Below the pieces are notes generated by a model. It had not been told where the DNA came from. It was given only the letters and a program-made list of their open reading frames with translations, and did no database searches. Below, one piece after another: positions 25,556 through 33,899 of a DNA stretch of 38,768 nt. Source of the stretch: Sphingomonas sp. Root720. Its GTDB lineage: Bacteria; Pseudomonadota; Alphaproteobacteria; Sphingomonadales; Sphingomonadaceae. Position 1 is the first letter of the stretch. Each line of letters opens with the position of its first letter. A program made the position numbers and the translations under genes. Where the stretch lies: the NCBI RefSeq assembly GCF_001428605.1, contig NZ_LMID01000013.1, forward strand, positions 576 through 39,343. The letters are read 5' to 3'.

Positions 25556-25677
25556 GGGCGGCGACGACACAGGGTTCCTTGCGCTCCCGCCGGCATCCCG
25601 CACCCCGGTCGCGCATAACCGATTATTAGCCATTGCCGTTTACCACTTCCGCGTTGGATGCCGGAGAAGGTGCAGGC

Positions 25678-27219
25678 ATGGACCGCGATACGCATAGGAA
25701 CAGGGCCGGAACCTCGATTGCGGAGCCCGGTCGCGCCGAGGACGTCGGCCTGCCGTCGGTGCGGTTCGACTGGCTGGGGCAGGCACTCCCCGCCGGGCCA
25801 TGGCCTTCTGCGCTGCGCGCGGCGCTCTGCGATGCCATGAAAGCCGTGGGCTGGAGGGCGGTCCATGCGGGCGAGTTCGCGCCCCTGGAAAGCCTCTACC
25901 GCGATTTCGCCGGCCTGTTTCCCCGGCTGCTCGTCGATCGCGACGATATCGATCGCGCCGCCGATCTCTATACCCTCCTCCACATCATGCTGTGGCGCCG
26001 CACCCAGCTGCTGTCCGAACTGACGACCTTCAACGGGGACGTCGTCCGGCCCTTCGCCGCCTTCCTGGCCCGGCACGTCCCGCAGCAGCCGCCGCGTCCG
26101 GCAATACGGAAAATCCCGCGCATCGCCTATCTGTCGGAAACGAGCGACCTGTTCGGATCGAACGCGGTCGCCCGCATCACCGTCTCGCTGATGCTGGGCC
26201 AGCATGATCTGCGCGAGGAGGCCGATCGGCCGATCCTCTACTGCATCAACCGTCCCGCCCCGAGCCTTTGGCAATTCGCCGCCGACGTCGGCCTCCAGCT
26301 CCGCGACATGGCCCGGGAAACGCCGTCCCGGACGGTGGAGGCCGTCATCGCGCAGATGGCGGCCGACGAGATCGACATCCTGATCGCCGACAGCAACTGC
26401 GCCGTCGCGACCATGGTGATGCAGCGGCGTCCCGCCGCGATCCAGGCCTTCCACGAGAACGGCTTCGCGGCCTGGGCGATTCCCGAACTCGACCTTGCCT
26501 TCCTCGGCATCACCCGGCCGTCGCCGGACCTGTTCGACGAGGGGGTGACGATGGTCCAGACCCCGCGCAACACCGCCTTCGTCTTCCAGAGGATCGAACG
26601 GCCCGAGCAAAGCATCGCGGCGGTCAGAGCCGTACTCTGTACCGAATCCGGCGTCGCCGAGCCGAGCGTGGTCTACGGCGTCTACGGCCGCATGGCCAAG
26701 ATCACCGCCGATTATATGGCCCAGGTCGAGACGATATTGCTGCGCGACCCCAACGCCATCTTCTTCGCCGGCGGCACGGGGCGGATCTCGCCCATCATGG
26801 CGTGCAAGCAGGCCTCGCCCGCGGGCGATCGCATGGTGATCTACAACGACTTCATCGACGGCCATGTCATATCCGAGTGCATCGACGTCTTCCTCGACAG
26901 CTTTCCCTTCCCGGGCGGCATGTCCTGCATCGAGGTCCAGGCGCGCGGGGTTCCGGTCGTCTGGATGGCGCCGCCGCCGGGAAGCGAGCAGCTCATCATC
27001 GGCGACCAGCGCGATCCCAACCTGAAGGCGCGCGACGGCGACCATTATGTCGAGCTCGCCCGGCAGGTCGCGGATCCGGCCGCATGGGGCGCCTTCGCAG
27101 AGACGGCCATCGGGATCGCCCGACGCTTCGGCGACATGGGCGAGCAGGCCGCACTGGTCGAAGGGCATCTCGCGGACGCGTGGGCCAGGGTTCGGCAGGA
27201 CGGAAGGATGGCGGCATGA
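25678..27219 (+). CDS. GT-B glycosyltransferase-like protein, OGT/HMW1C-related
   Basis: This is a 513-residue protein. The N-terminal half (about 40-150) is helical. A Rossmann-like domain begins at about 160 (IPRIAYLSETSDLFGSNA). The C-terminal half has the nucleotide-sugar site of OGT-like GT-B enzymes. It includes VYGVYGRMAKIT (332-343), which stands where OGT has FNN-x-YKI, then AIFFAGGTGR, IYNDFIDGH (388-396) and GGMSCIEVQARGVPVVWM from about 412, which stands where OGT has the TTASDALWAG-x-PVV helix. This is a distant match by eye and the donor sugar is unknown. ATG 25678 follows GAGAAGG. It overlaps the next gene by four bases, so it works with the aminotransferase. There are no transmembrane segments, so it acts in the cytoplasm. 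Confidence 0.65.
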   Translation: MDRDTHRNRAGTSIAEPGRAEDVGLPSVRFDWLGQALPAGPWPSALRAALCDAMKAVGWRAVHAGEFAPLESLYRDFAGLFPRLLVDRDDIDRAADLYTLLHIMLWRRTQLLSELTTFNGDVVRPFAAFLARHVPQQPPRPAIRKIPRIAYLSETSDLFGSNAVARITVSLMLGQHDLREEADRPILYCINRPAPSLWQFAADVGLQLRDMARETPSRTVEAVIAQMAADEIDILIADSNCAVATMVMQRRPAAIQAFHENGFAAWAIPELDLAFLGITRPSPDLFDEGVTMVQTPRNTAFVFQRIERPEQSIAAVRAVLCTESGVAEPSVVYGVYGRMAKITADYMAQVETILLRDPNAIFFAGGTGRISPIMACKQASPAGDRMVIYNDFIDGHVISECIDVFLDSFPFPGGMSCIEVQARGVPVVWMAPPPGSEQLIIGDQRDPNLKARDGDHYVELARQVADPAAWGAFAETAIGIARRFGDMGEQAALVEGHLADAWARVRQDGRMAA

Positions 27220-28322
27220 CCCGGATTCCCGTCGCGCGGCCGCGCATGCCCATAGCGGAAGCGCTGCTCCCCTATCTCCGGCGGATCGACGCCAATCGCA
27301 GCTACACCAATTTCGGGCCGCTGGTGGCTCACCTGGAAACCCGGCTCGCGGATCGGCTCGGGGTCGACCCCGGATGTGTGGTCACGGTGTCGAACGCCAC
27401 GGCCGGCCTGACCCTCGCGCTCCGGTCGGTGGCCGAAGGACGGTCGGGCGTCTGCCTGATCCCGTCCTGGACCTTCGTCGCGACCGCCCACGCGGTGGCG
27501 GCGGCCGGCTTCACGCCGTTCCTGGTCGATGTCGACGAGGCCTCCTGGGCGATGACCCCCGGCATAGCACTGGACGCGGTGTCGCGGATCGACGGTCCGG
27601 TCGCCGCGATCATGCCGGTCGCGCCCTTCGGCGCTCCGGTCGACGTCGCCGCCTGGGATCGCTTTACGGCGGTCACCGGCATTCCGGTGGTGATCGACGC
27701 CGCCGCCGGCCATGACGCGGTCGGCGCCGGAGAAACGCCCTGCGTGGTCAGCCTTCACGCCACCAAGATCCTCGGCGCGGGCGAAGGCGGCTATGTCGTC
27801 AGCCGTCGCCCCGAACGGATCGTCGCGATCAAGCAGCGCAGCAATTTCGGCTTCTACGGCACGCGCAACGCCGAGGTTGCCGCCTTCAACGCCAAGATGA
27901 GCGAATATCACGCCGCTGTCGGCCTTGCCGCGATGGATGGCTATGCCGCCGATATCGGATGCTTCCGGTCGCTCGCGCAGATCTACCGCGATCGTCTGGC
28001 CGGCCGCGCGGATCTCCAGCCGGGTTTCGGCACGACCTGGTGCGGCAGCGTCTGTGTCGCGCGTTTCGTCGGCGACGGGAGCGAGCGGATCGCCGCGCTG
28101 CTGGGCGAAGCGGGTATCGACAGCCGGGCATGGTGGGGCGATGGCGTCCATCGCCAGACGGCCTTCGCCGGCCTCCCCCGCCTGCCGCTTCCCGTGACCG
28201 AGATGCTGGCGCGCGAGACGATCGGCCTGCCCTATTTCGTCGACATGGCCGAACAGGATGTCGCCCATGTCTGCGACATGCTGGGCGGGCGCAGGCGTGC
28301 CCCGCTCAGGAAAGCCGCCTAG
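27216..28322 (+). CDS. DegT/DnrJ/EryC1-type sugar aminotransferase
   Basis: This is a 368-residue PLP enzyme of the DegT family, which transaminates nucleotide keto-sugars. The internal lysine is K184 (SLHATKILGAGEGGY). The N-terminal RIDANRSYTNFGPLV and TVSNATAGLTLALR stretches are the usual family start (N-G/F-P ... SNATAGL). VIDAAAGHD holds the PLP-ring aspartate. It overlaps the glycosyltransferase (ATGA) and is followed after eight bases by an acyltransferase. Together they would give an amino sugar and N-acylate it. The keto-sugar source is not in the window. Which carbon is aminated cannot be judged. Confidence 0.85.
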   Translation: MTRIPVARPRMPIAEALLPYLRRIDANRSYTNFGPLVAHLETRLADRLGVDPGCVVTVSNATAGLTLALRSVAEGRSGVCLIPSWTFVATAHAVAAAGFTPFLVDVDEASWAMTPGIALDAVSRIDGPVAAIMPVAPFGAPVDVAAWDRFTAVTGIPVVIDAAAGHDAVGAGETPCVVSLHATKILGAGEGGYVVSRRPERIVAIKQRSNFGFYGTRNAEVAAFNAKMSEYHAAVGLAAMDGYAADIGCFRSLAQIYRDRLAGRADLQPGFGTTWCGSVCVARFVGDGSERIAALLGEAGIDSRAWWGDGVHRQTAFAGLPRLPLPVTEMLARETIGLPYFVDMAEQDVAHVCDMLGGRRRAPLRKAA

Positions 28323-28330
28323 CCGCACCG

Positions 28331-28918
28331 ATGGCCAAGACTTCGCACAGAAACGCGGCATTCCTGTCGCCCGACGAACTGGCGGACCTGGATTTCGCCT
28401 TCCTGGGCAAGGACGTCCTCATTCATTCGACCTGCGTGCTGGTGAACTGCCAGAGAATGTCGATCGGCAACGGCGTGCGGATCGATCCCTTCTGCGTGCT
28501 GTCGCCCGGCAGCAGCCTGGCGATCGGCGACCATGTCCACATCGCGGCGCAGTGCGTGCTGATGGGCGCGGCCGCGATCTCACTCGGCGATTTCGCGGGG
28601 CTGTCGCATGGGGTGAAGATCCTTTCCGCCTCCGACGACTTCGTCGGAGGATCGCTGATCGGCCCGACCGTTCCCGACGCCTATCGGACGGTCGATGCCC
28701 GTCCGGTTCGCCTGGAACGCCACGTCGTAATCGGCGCGGGCGGACTGGTGCTGCCGGGCTCGGTGCTGGGGGACGGCGCCACGGTCGGCTCGCTGTCGCT
28801 GGTCAAGGGCCATGTGGCGCCCTGGACGGTCAACGCCGGTTCCCCGGCCCGCAAGCTCGGCGACCGCGACCGCGAGGGGGTTCTCGACGCCGAAAGACGG
28901 TTTCGGGCCTCGCTCTGA
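28331..28918 (+). CDS. Hexapeptide-repeat (left-handed beta-helix) acyltransferase
   Basis: This 195-residue protein consists of imperfect hexapeptide repeats ([LIV]-G-x4 rungs), such as MSIGNGVRID, LAIGDHVHIA and ISLGDFAGLS, followed by HVVIGAGGLVLPGSVLGDG. The catalytic histidine in such enzymes is usually in a loop like that at LSHGVKI. The end NAGSPARKLG is typical of sugar O/N-acetyltransferases of the galactoside-acetyltransferase type. It most likely N-acetylates or otherwise acylates the amino sugar made by the preceding gene. It starts at ATG 28331, eight bases downstream of that gene. Confidence 0.85.
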   Translation: MAKTSHRNAAFLSPDELADLDFAFLGKDVLIHSTCVLVNCQRMSIGNGVRIDPFCVLSPGSSLAIGDHVHIAAQCVLMGAAAISLGDFAGLSHGVKILSASDDFVGGSLIGPTVPDAYRTVDARPVRLERHVVIGAGGLVLPGSVLGDGATVGSLSLVKGHVAPWTVNAGSPARKLGDRDREGVLDAERRFRASL

Positions 28919-28925
28919 CGATCCG

Positions 28926-31106
28926 TCAGGCGGTGCGCAGCAACCGCTCGTACAGAGCCTCGATGTCGCGCGTATGTCGCCCCGCATCGAACAGCGGGGC
29001 CGTCAGCCGGTTGCGGGCGAGCTTCGCCCTGACGGCCGCCAGCTTTGCCGGGTCGGTCGCGAGGTCGAGCGCGAGCCGTTCATACTCACCGGCCGTGCCG
29101 GTAACGAGCTCGGGCATGTCGAGCGCGTGCAGCAGGCTTCCCGCGACCCGTGCCGCGAAGCTCGATCCCAGCCTGGTGACCACTGGCAGGCCCGTCCACA
29201 GGGCGTCGCTGGCGGTGGTGTGGGCGTTCACACCGAAGGTATCGAGGAAGAGGTCGGCATGGCGATGCCGCGCGAGATGGTCGGCCGCCGGCATTCTTTC
29301 GGCGAAGACCAGGCGATCGGGGGCGATGCCCCTGGCCTCCGCCTCGCGGCGCAGATTGTCCTCCGCCCAGCGATTGTCGCGCAGCAGCCACAGGACGCTG
29401 CCCTCGACCCTGCCCAGCAGGCGGGCCCAGATGTCGAACTCGCGGCGGGTGATCTTGTAGTTGTTGTTGAAGCAGCAAAAGACGAAGCCGCTTTCGGGCA
29501 GGCCCAGCTCCGATCGGCCGAACACCCGCCCCGATATCTCGCGGCGATCGTCGTTGGGCTGGTAGCAGTGCGGCAGATAGGCGACTTTTTCGGAATAATG
29601 GGCCTGGGCTTCGACCGGGATGACAATGCGATCGGCGATGATATGGTCGATGAAATCGGCGCCCATCGAGCCGGGATAGCCGAGATAGTTCACCTGCACC
29701 GGCGCCGCGCGATGGGCGAAGATGCCCGATCGGCCATCGCGCGTATGGCCTTTCAGGTCGATGGCGAGGTCGATCGCCTTGCCGCGCGCCAGTTCGGCGA
29801 CCGCAGCATTGTCGAGATGCGCGACCTCGTGAAAGCCGTCGACGGCATCGAGCAGGCGCTGCCGCATCGCATCCTGGACATCGGGCCCGTAGGAGAAGGC
29901 GTGGATCTCGAAGCGCGCCCGGTCGTGTAGCTCGAAGATGCGCGCCAGCAGGCGCATGGTGGCATGGTCGTGGAAATCGGCCGAGAAATAACCGATCCTG
30001 ATCCTCCTCGCCGCCGATCGCGGGCGAAAGCTGGCAAGCCGCTCGGCGCCATGTTCCTTCTCCGTCCAGATCGTCGCGCTTCGCAGCTGGCGTGCGGGAT
30101 CGTCCTCGGCGACCAGCATATGGAAGGGCGGGACCGCATCGTCCCCGACGCCGAGCGGAGGCGGGCTTCGATCACCGGTTTCGGTCCACAGGCACATCCG
30201 GGCCTGCAGATTGCGCACCTCGCTCGCCGCCAGGGCGGAAGCGGGCGCGAGGGCGGCGGCGCGCCGATGGCTGGCCAGCGCCTCGTCGAGCCGGTCCAGG
30301 GCGAGAAGCGCGCAGCCGCGATTCTTGTGCGCCAGGACTTTGGCCGGCGCGACGGCGATGGCTTCGTCGTAGCTGGCGATGGCCTTGTCGGGGCACTTGA
30401 AGGCCATGAAGCCATTGCCGCGATTGACGAACGCGTCGGCGAAGGACGGCCTGAGGCCGATCGCCTTCTCATAGTCGGCCAGCGCGTCGTCGGCCCGGTT
30501 CAGCGCCAGGAACGTATTGCCGCGGTTGTTATAGGCCTCGGCGCATCCCGGATCGAGCCGGATAGCCCGGTTGCAGCTCGCCAGCGAGTCCCGCAGCCGC
30601 GTCAGCCTGCGCAGGACGATGCCGCGGTTCATATGGGCCTGGGCGTAATCGGGATTGATGCGGATCGCCTCGTCGAAGCTCGCGAGGGCCTCGTCGAGGC
30701 GCCTCAGGTCCATCAGCGCGTTGCCGCGATTGTTATGGGCCTCGAAATAGTCGGGGGCGAGGTCGGTCGCCACGCCATAATGGCTGACGGCCTGCTCGAA
30801 CTGGCCCAGCGCGCCGTAGATCGCGCCGGTGACGTTGTGGAGGATCTCGCCGGTCGGAAACCGCGCCAGCAGCTCCACCGCGATCCGCAGCGCCTCGGCA
30901 TGGCGACCCTGTCGATAATATGCGACGACCGCGTCGAGCTCGCCGACGGGCGGGTTGACGATCGCCGGCCGCGTCAGCGCCTCGAGTTCCGCCTGGACAC
31001 GCTTGTTGGCCGGGAACCTCCCCAGCATCTCCCTGTACAGCGCGGCCGCTTCCTCGGGCGAGAGGCTGCGCGCCTTGCGCAGGGCCTGGTCGATCGACAT
31101 CTTCAT
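28926..31106 (-). CDS. TPR-containing O-GlcNAc-transferase-like glycosyltransferase (GT41, SPINDLY/OGT type)
   Basis: This 726-residue protein has an N-terminal region of about seven TPRs (roughly 50-300; repeats such as AHNNRGNALMDLRRLDEALA, AYNNRGNTFLALNRADDALA). The C-terminal GT-B catalytic domain (about 360-720) keeps OGT landmarks: DFHDHATM with H379, FNNNYKIT with K551 (the usual UDP-contacting lysine), and DTFGVNAHTTASDALWTGLPVV. All these residues are present, so it should be active. TPR-OGT proteins glycosylate Ser/Thr of proteins; in alphaproteobacteria one such enzyme glycosylates flagellin. The start ATG 31106 has GGAAG eight bases upstream. It ends seven bases from the end of the plus-strand acyltransferase. 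An alternative GTG start at 31121 lacks a ribosome site. Confidence 0.9.
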   Translation of the reverse strand: MKMSIDQALRKARSLSPEEAAALYREMLGRFPANKRVQAELEALTRPAIVNPPVGELDAVVAYYRQGRHAEALRIAVELLARFPTGEILHNVTGAIYGALGQFEQAVSHYGVATDLAPDYFEAHNNRGNALMDLRRLDEALASFDEAIRINPDYAQAHMNRGIVLRRLTRLRDSLASCNRAIRLDPGCAEAYNNRGNTFLALNRADDALADYEKAIGLRPSFADAFVNRGNGFMAFKCPDKAIASYDEAIAVAPAKVLAHKNRGCALLALDRLDEALASHRRAAALAPASALAASEVRNLQARMCLWTETGDRSPPPLGVGDDAVPPFHMLVAEDDPARQLRSATIWTEKEHGAERLASFRPRSAARRIRIGYFSADFHDHATMRLLARIFELHDRARFEIHAFSYGPDVQDAMRQRLLDAVDGFHEVAHLDNAAVAELARGKAIDLAIDLKGHTRDGRSGIFAHRAAPVQVNYLGYPGSMGADFIDHIIADRIVIPVEAQAHYSEKVAYLPHCYQPNDDRREISGRVFGRSELGLPESGFVFCCFNNNYKITRREFDIWARLLGRVEGSVLWLLRDNRWAEDNLRREAEARGIAPDRLVFAERMPAADHLARHRHADLFLDTFGVNAHTTASDALWTGLPVVTRLGSSFAARVAGSLLHALDMPELVTGTAGEYERLALDLATDPAKLAAVRAKLARNRLTAPLFDAGRHTRDIEALYERLLRTA

Positions 31107-31184
31107 AGCGGGCGCTTCCACCTGTCCGGCACGATGGCGATCCCCCGGAATTCGCGGGCTCGACCTCCGCGATCCTAAATCGAG

Positions 31185-31192
31185 ATGGTTAA
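31185..31192 (-). promoter_or_regulatory. TTAACCAT box upstream of the OGT-like gene
   Basis: On the minus strand TTAACCAT (31192-31185) stands within AATTAACCATCTCGATTTAG, 79 bases upstream of the OGT-like start. TTAACCAT resembles a CtrA half-site (TTAA-N7-TTAA in full sites), but the second TTAA is missing. The rest of the 206-base divergent gap (31107-31312) shows no other convincing element. Confidence 0.25.
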
Positions 31193-31301
31193 TTCTTTCT
31201 GGCGGGCGCCCGGCCGCGCGCGATGCCGGTCGACGGAAGAACGATATCGTGGAACAATGACCGATGACAAAGCCGGCCTTGCTGTCCGCCGGAAGCGCAT
31301 C

Positions 31302-31315
31302 GGGAGGTTTTCATT
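31302..31315 (+). promoter_or_regulatory. Ribosome site that points to an ATT start
   Basis: GGGAGG (31302-31307) is followed after five bases (TTTTC) by ATT at 31313-31315, then CGC-GCA-TTG. The next possible start, TTG 31322, is 14 bases from the GGGAGG, too far. The in-frame stop TGA at 31265 leaves no ATG or GTG between. Confidence 0.5.
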
Positions 31316-32305
31316 CGCGCATTGATCAGTGGCAATACCGGCGGCCCGGAAAGCCTGGCGCTGGGCGAGCTTCCCGAGCCTGTCGCCGGTCCCGGCGAGG
31401 TGGTCGTCCAGGTCCGGGCCTGCGGGGTCAACTACCCCGATACGCTGATCATCGCGGACCGCTACCAGTTTCGCCCCGAGCGCCCCTTCGCTCCCGGCGC
31501 GGAGATAGCGGGCATCGTCGAGAGCGTCGGCAGCGCGGTCGACGGCTTTGCACCCGGCCAGCGCATCCTGGCGATGATAAATTGGGGCGGCATGGCCGAG
31601 AAGGCCTGCGTCCCGGCGGCGCGCTGCATCGCCATGCCCGATGCCATGCCCTTCGACGAAGGCGCTGCCTTCCTCATGACCTACGGCACCGCCTATCATG
31701 CGCTGCACCAGCGCGGACGGATTCGACCTGGGGAGACGCTGCTCGTGCTGGGCGCCGCGGGCGGCGTCGGCCTGGCTGCGATCGAGATCGGCCGTGCGGC
31801 GGGCGCACATGTCATCGCCGCCGCCTCGTCCGATGCGAAGCTGGCGGTGGCGATGGCCAAGGGAGCCGATGCCGGCTTCGTCTATGCCCGCGACGCCTCG
31901 GCCAAGGAACTCGCCGTCCAGTTCAAGGCCGCCTGCGGGGCGAAGGGAGCGGATCTGGTCTTCGATCCGGTCGGCGGCGCGCTCAGCGAGGCGGCGATGC
32001 GGACGTGCGCCTGGGACGGGCGGCTGCTCGTCATCGGTTTCCCCGGCGGGATCGCTCAGCTTCCGCTCAACCTCGTCCTGCTCAAGGGCGCGGCCGTCGT
32101 GGGGGTCTTCTACGGCCTCTTCATGGACCGGGAGCCCGAGGAGAATGCCCGAAACAACCGGGCGTTGCTCGATCTCTACGCGGCCGGCGCGATCCGGCCG
32201 CTCATATCGCAGCGCTTTCCATTGGAGCGGGGAGCGGAGGCGATAGCGGCCCTGTCCCGGCGCGAAGCCCATGGCAAGCTGGTGGTCGAGATTTCGGAGG
32301 GCTGA
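31313..32305 (+). CDS. NADPH:quinone oxidoreductase-like medium-chain dehydrogenase
   Basis: This is a 330-residue MDR-family oxidoreductase (327 if it begins at TTG 31322). It has the quinone-reductase pattern VRACGVNYPD, PGAEIAGIV and NADPH motif LGAAGGVGLAAIEI. It lacks the cysteine/histidine zinc ligands of alcohol dehydrogenases. A reductive role on quinones or enones is the family guess. The N-terminus of relatives reads M-R-A-L, and the sequence I-R-A-L-ISGNTGGPES starts at ATT 31313, five bases after GGGAGG, so the initiator is probably ATT. The start codon is therefore the uncertain part. The gene lies downstream of the divergent OGT and before tRNA-Gln. Confidence 0.87.
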   Translation: MRALISGNTGGPESLALGELPEPVAGPGEVVVQVRACGVNYPDTLIIADRYQFRPERPFAPGAEIAGIVESVGSAVDGFAPGQRILAMINWGGMAEKACVPAARCIAMPDAMPFDEGAAFLMTYGTAYHALHQRGRIRPGETLLVLGAAGGVGLAAIEIGRAAGAHVIAAASSDAKLAVAMAKGADAGFVYARDASAKELAVQFKAACGAKGADLVFDPVGGALSEAAMRTCAWDGRLLVIGFPGGIAQLPLNLVLLKGAAVVGVFYGLFMDREPEENARNNRALLDLYAAGAIRPLISQRFPLERGAEAIAALSRREAHGKLVVEISEG

Positions 32306-32346
32306 GCTGGGCGGCCCTGCGAAACCGCGAAGGTCCTCCGGAAGCC

Positions 32347-32421
32347 TGGCTGGGGCGGCAGGATTCGAACCTGCGAATGGCGGCACCAAAAGCCGCTGCC
32401 TTACCACTTGGCGACGCCCCA
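32347..32421 (-). tRNA. tRNA-Gln (UUG)
   Basis: This is a 75-base tRNA with encoded CCA on the minus strand. The acceptor TGGGGCG pairs with CGCCCCA. The D-arm GCC-AAGTGGTAAG-GC, the anticodon stem GCGGC/GCCGC with loop TTTTGGT and anticodon UUG (32389-32387), and the T-arm CAGGTTCGAATCCTG are all complete. Confidence 0.95.
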
Positions 32422-32440
32422 GCATGGTCGGCGCGGCGTC

Positions 32441-32468
32441 CTTATAGGGATCGGCGCGGCAATGGGAA
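32441..32468 (-). promoter_or_regulatory. Promoter of tRNA-Gln
   Basis: On the minus strand TTCCCA (32468-32463) and TATAAG (32446-32441) are separated by 16 bases. The -10 lies about 20 bases before the 5' end of the tRNA. The -35 is weak (four of six). Confidence 0.5.
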
Positions 32469-32517
32469 GTCTCGAAGATCGGTTTTCCTGTCCGCATCAA
32501 AGTCCTAAGGATAAGGC

Positions 32518-33516
32518 ATGACGATCCTCATCACGGGTGCCGCCGGCTTCATCGGCATGCATTGCGCGCTGCGCCTGCTCGCCCGCGGGGAGGATGTCGT
32601 CGGGATCGACAATCTCAACGATTATTATCCGGTCCAGCTCAAGCGCGACCGCGTCGCGAAGGTCGAGGCCGAGGCTGGGGAGCGCTACCGTTTCCTGCGC
32701 TGCGACTTCGCCGATCATGCCGCGCTCGACGCAGCGCTTGCCGGAACCGCGATCGACCGGATCATCCATCTCGGCGCACAGGCCGGAGTGCGCTATTCGA
32801 TCGAGAATCCGCGCGCCTATGCGCAGAGCAATCTCGTCGGCCATCTCAACATCCTCGAGCTGGCGCGGGAGCGCAGGGCCGGCCATCTCGTCTACGCCTC
32901 TTCCTCCTCGGTCTATGGCGGCAACGAGACGCTGCCCTTCCGGGTCGAGGACCGGGTCGATCATCCGCTGTCGCTCTATGCCGCCACCAAGAAGTCGGAC
33001 GAGCTGATGAGCGAGACCTATGCGCATCTCTACCGGCTGCCGCAGACCGGCCTGCGCTTCTTCACCGTCTACGGTCCCTGGGGACGGCCCGACATGGCGC
33101 TGTGGCTGTTCACCGATGCGATCTTGCGGGGGCGGCCGATCTCGGTGTTCAATGGCGGCGAGATGCGACGCGACTTCACCTATATCGACGACATCGTCAC
33201 CGGCGTCGTCGCCGCGCTCGACCGGCCGCCCGCCGATGACGGCCAGGCCAAGGCGGGCGGCAGCGCCTCGCCCCACGCCATCTACAATATCGGTAACCAT
33301 CGGTCGGAGGAGCTGACCCGGCTGATCGACCTTATCGAGCAGGCCTGCGGCCGTGCCGCCGTCCGCGAGATGAAGCCGATGCAGCCCGGCGACGTGCGCG
33401 AAACCTTCGCCGATATCGGCGCGATCGAGCGCGACCTGGGCTTCCGGCCGACCACCGACATCAGCGAGGGCGTGCCCCGCTTCGTCCGCTGGTTCCGCGA
33501 TTATCATGGGATATGA
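32518..33516 (+). CDS. NAD-dependent nucleotide-sugar epimerase, UDP-glucuronate 4-epimerase type
   Basis: This is a 332-residue extended SDR. The NAD motif is TGAAGFIG (6-13), the active-site pair is Y154 and K158 (SLYAATK), and the serine-rich YASSSSVYG precedes it. DNLNDYYPVQLKRDR is the loop typical of UDP-glucuronate 4-epimerases (GalU/LspL-like). The product UDP-galacturonate would feed surface polysaccharide. The true substrate is not certain, since related enzymes act on UDP-glucose. It is the first gene of an operon that runs to 35377. Confidence 0.85.
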   Translation: MTILITGAAGFIGMHCALRLLARGEDVVGIDNLNDYYPVQLKRDRVAKVEAEAGERYRFLRCDFADHAALDAALAGTAIDRIIHLGAQAGVRYSIENPRAYAQSNLVGHLNILELARERRAGHLVYASSSSVYGGNETLPFRVEDRVDHPLSLYAATKKSDELMSETYAHLYRLPQTGLRFFTVYGPWGRPDMALWLFTDAILRGRPISVFNGGEMRRDFTYIDDIVTGVVAALDRPPADDGQAKAGGSASPHAIYNIGNHRSEELTRLIDLIEQACGRAAVREMKPMQPGDVRETFADIGAIERDLGFRPTTDISEGVPRFVRWFRDYHGI

Positions 33517-33520
33517 GTCG

Positions 33521-33880
33521 ATGCGCCGTTCGCTGCTGATCGGATTGATGCTGCTGGCGCTTCCCGCCTGCGAGAAGAAGGATGCTCCCGCGGTCGAGGA
33601 GGACGGCGGCGGCCCGCAGATCGCGACCAGCATCGACGATGCCGCCCTGCCCGTCGACCGGTCCGACCAGGTCACCGCGATCGACGCGACGACCGGCGAT
33701 TCCGGCGGCATGCCAAAGGACGGCGGCGCGGTGGTCCGGACCGCGGCGAAACCGGATCCCCGCCCGGCCGACGCGCCGAGCGCGCAGGCCGTCACGATAC
33801 CGACGCCCGCACCGGTGGTCGCCCTTCCGCCGCCGGTCGTCACGCCACCCCCACCGCCTCCCCCTCCCGCGGCGCAATAG
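33521..33880 (+). CDS. Proline-rich lipoprotein
   Basis: This is a 119-residue protein with a signal peptide ending in lipobox LPAC (RRSLLIGLMLLALPAC). The mature protein is acidic, then Pro/Ala-rich, with a long proline run at the end (VTPPPPPPPPAAQ). It is probably unstructured in the periplasm, and I see no domain. The start is taken at ATG 33521, four bases after the epimerase stop. An ATG at 33506 would overlap the epimerase. Function unknown. Confidence 0.7.
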   Translation: MRRSLLIGLMLLALPACEKKDAPAVEEDGGGPQIATSIDDAALPVDRSDQVTAIDATTGDSGGMPKDGGAVVRTAAKPDPRPADAPSAQAVTIPTPAPVVALPPPVVTPPPPPPPPAAQ

Positions 33881-33899
33881 GACGAAAAGGGCTGATCTG

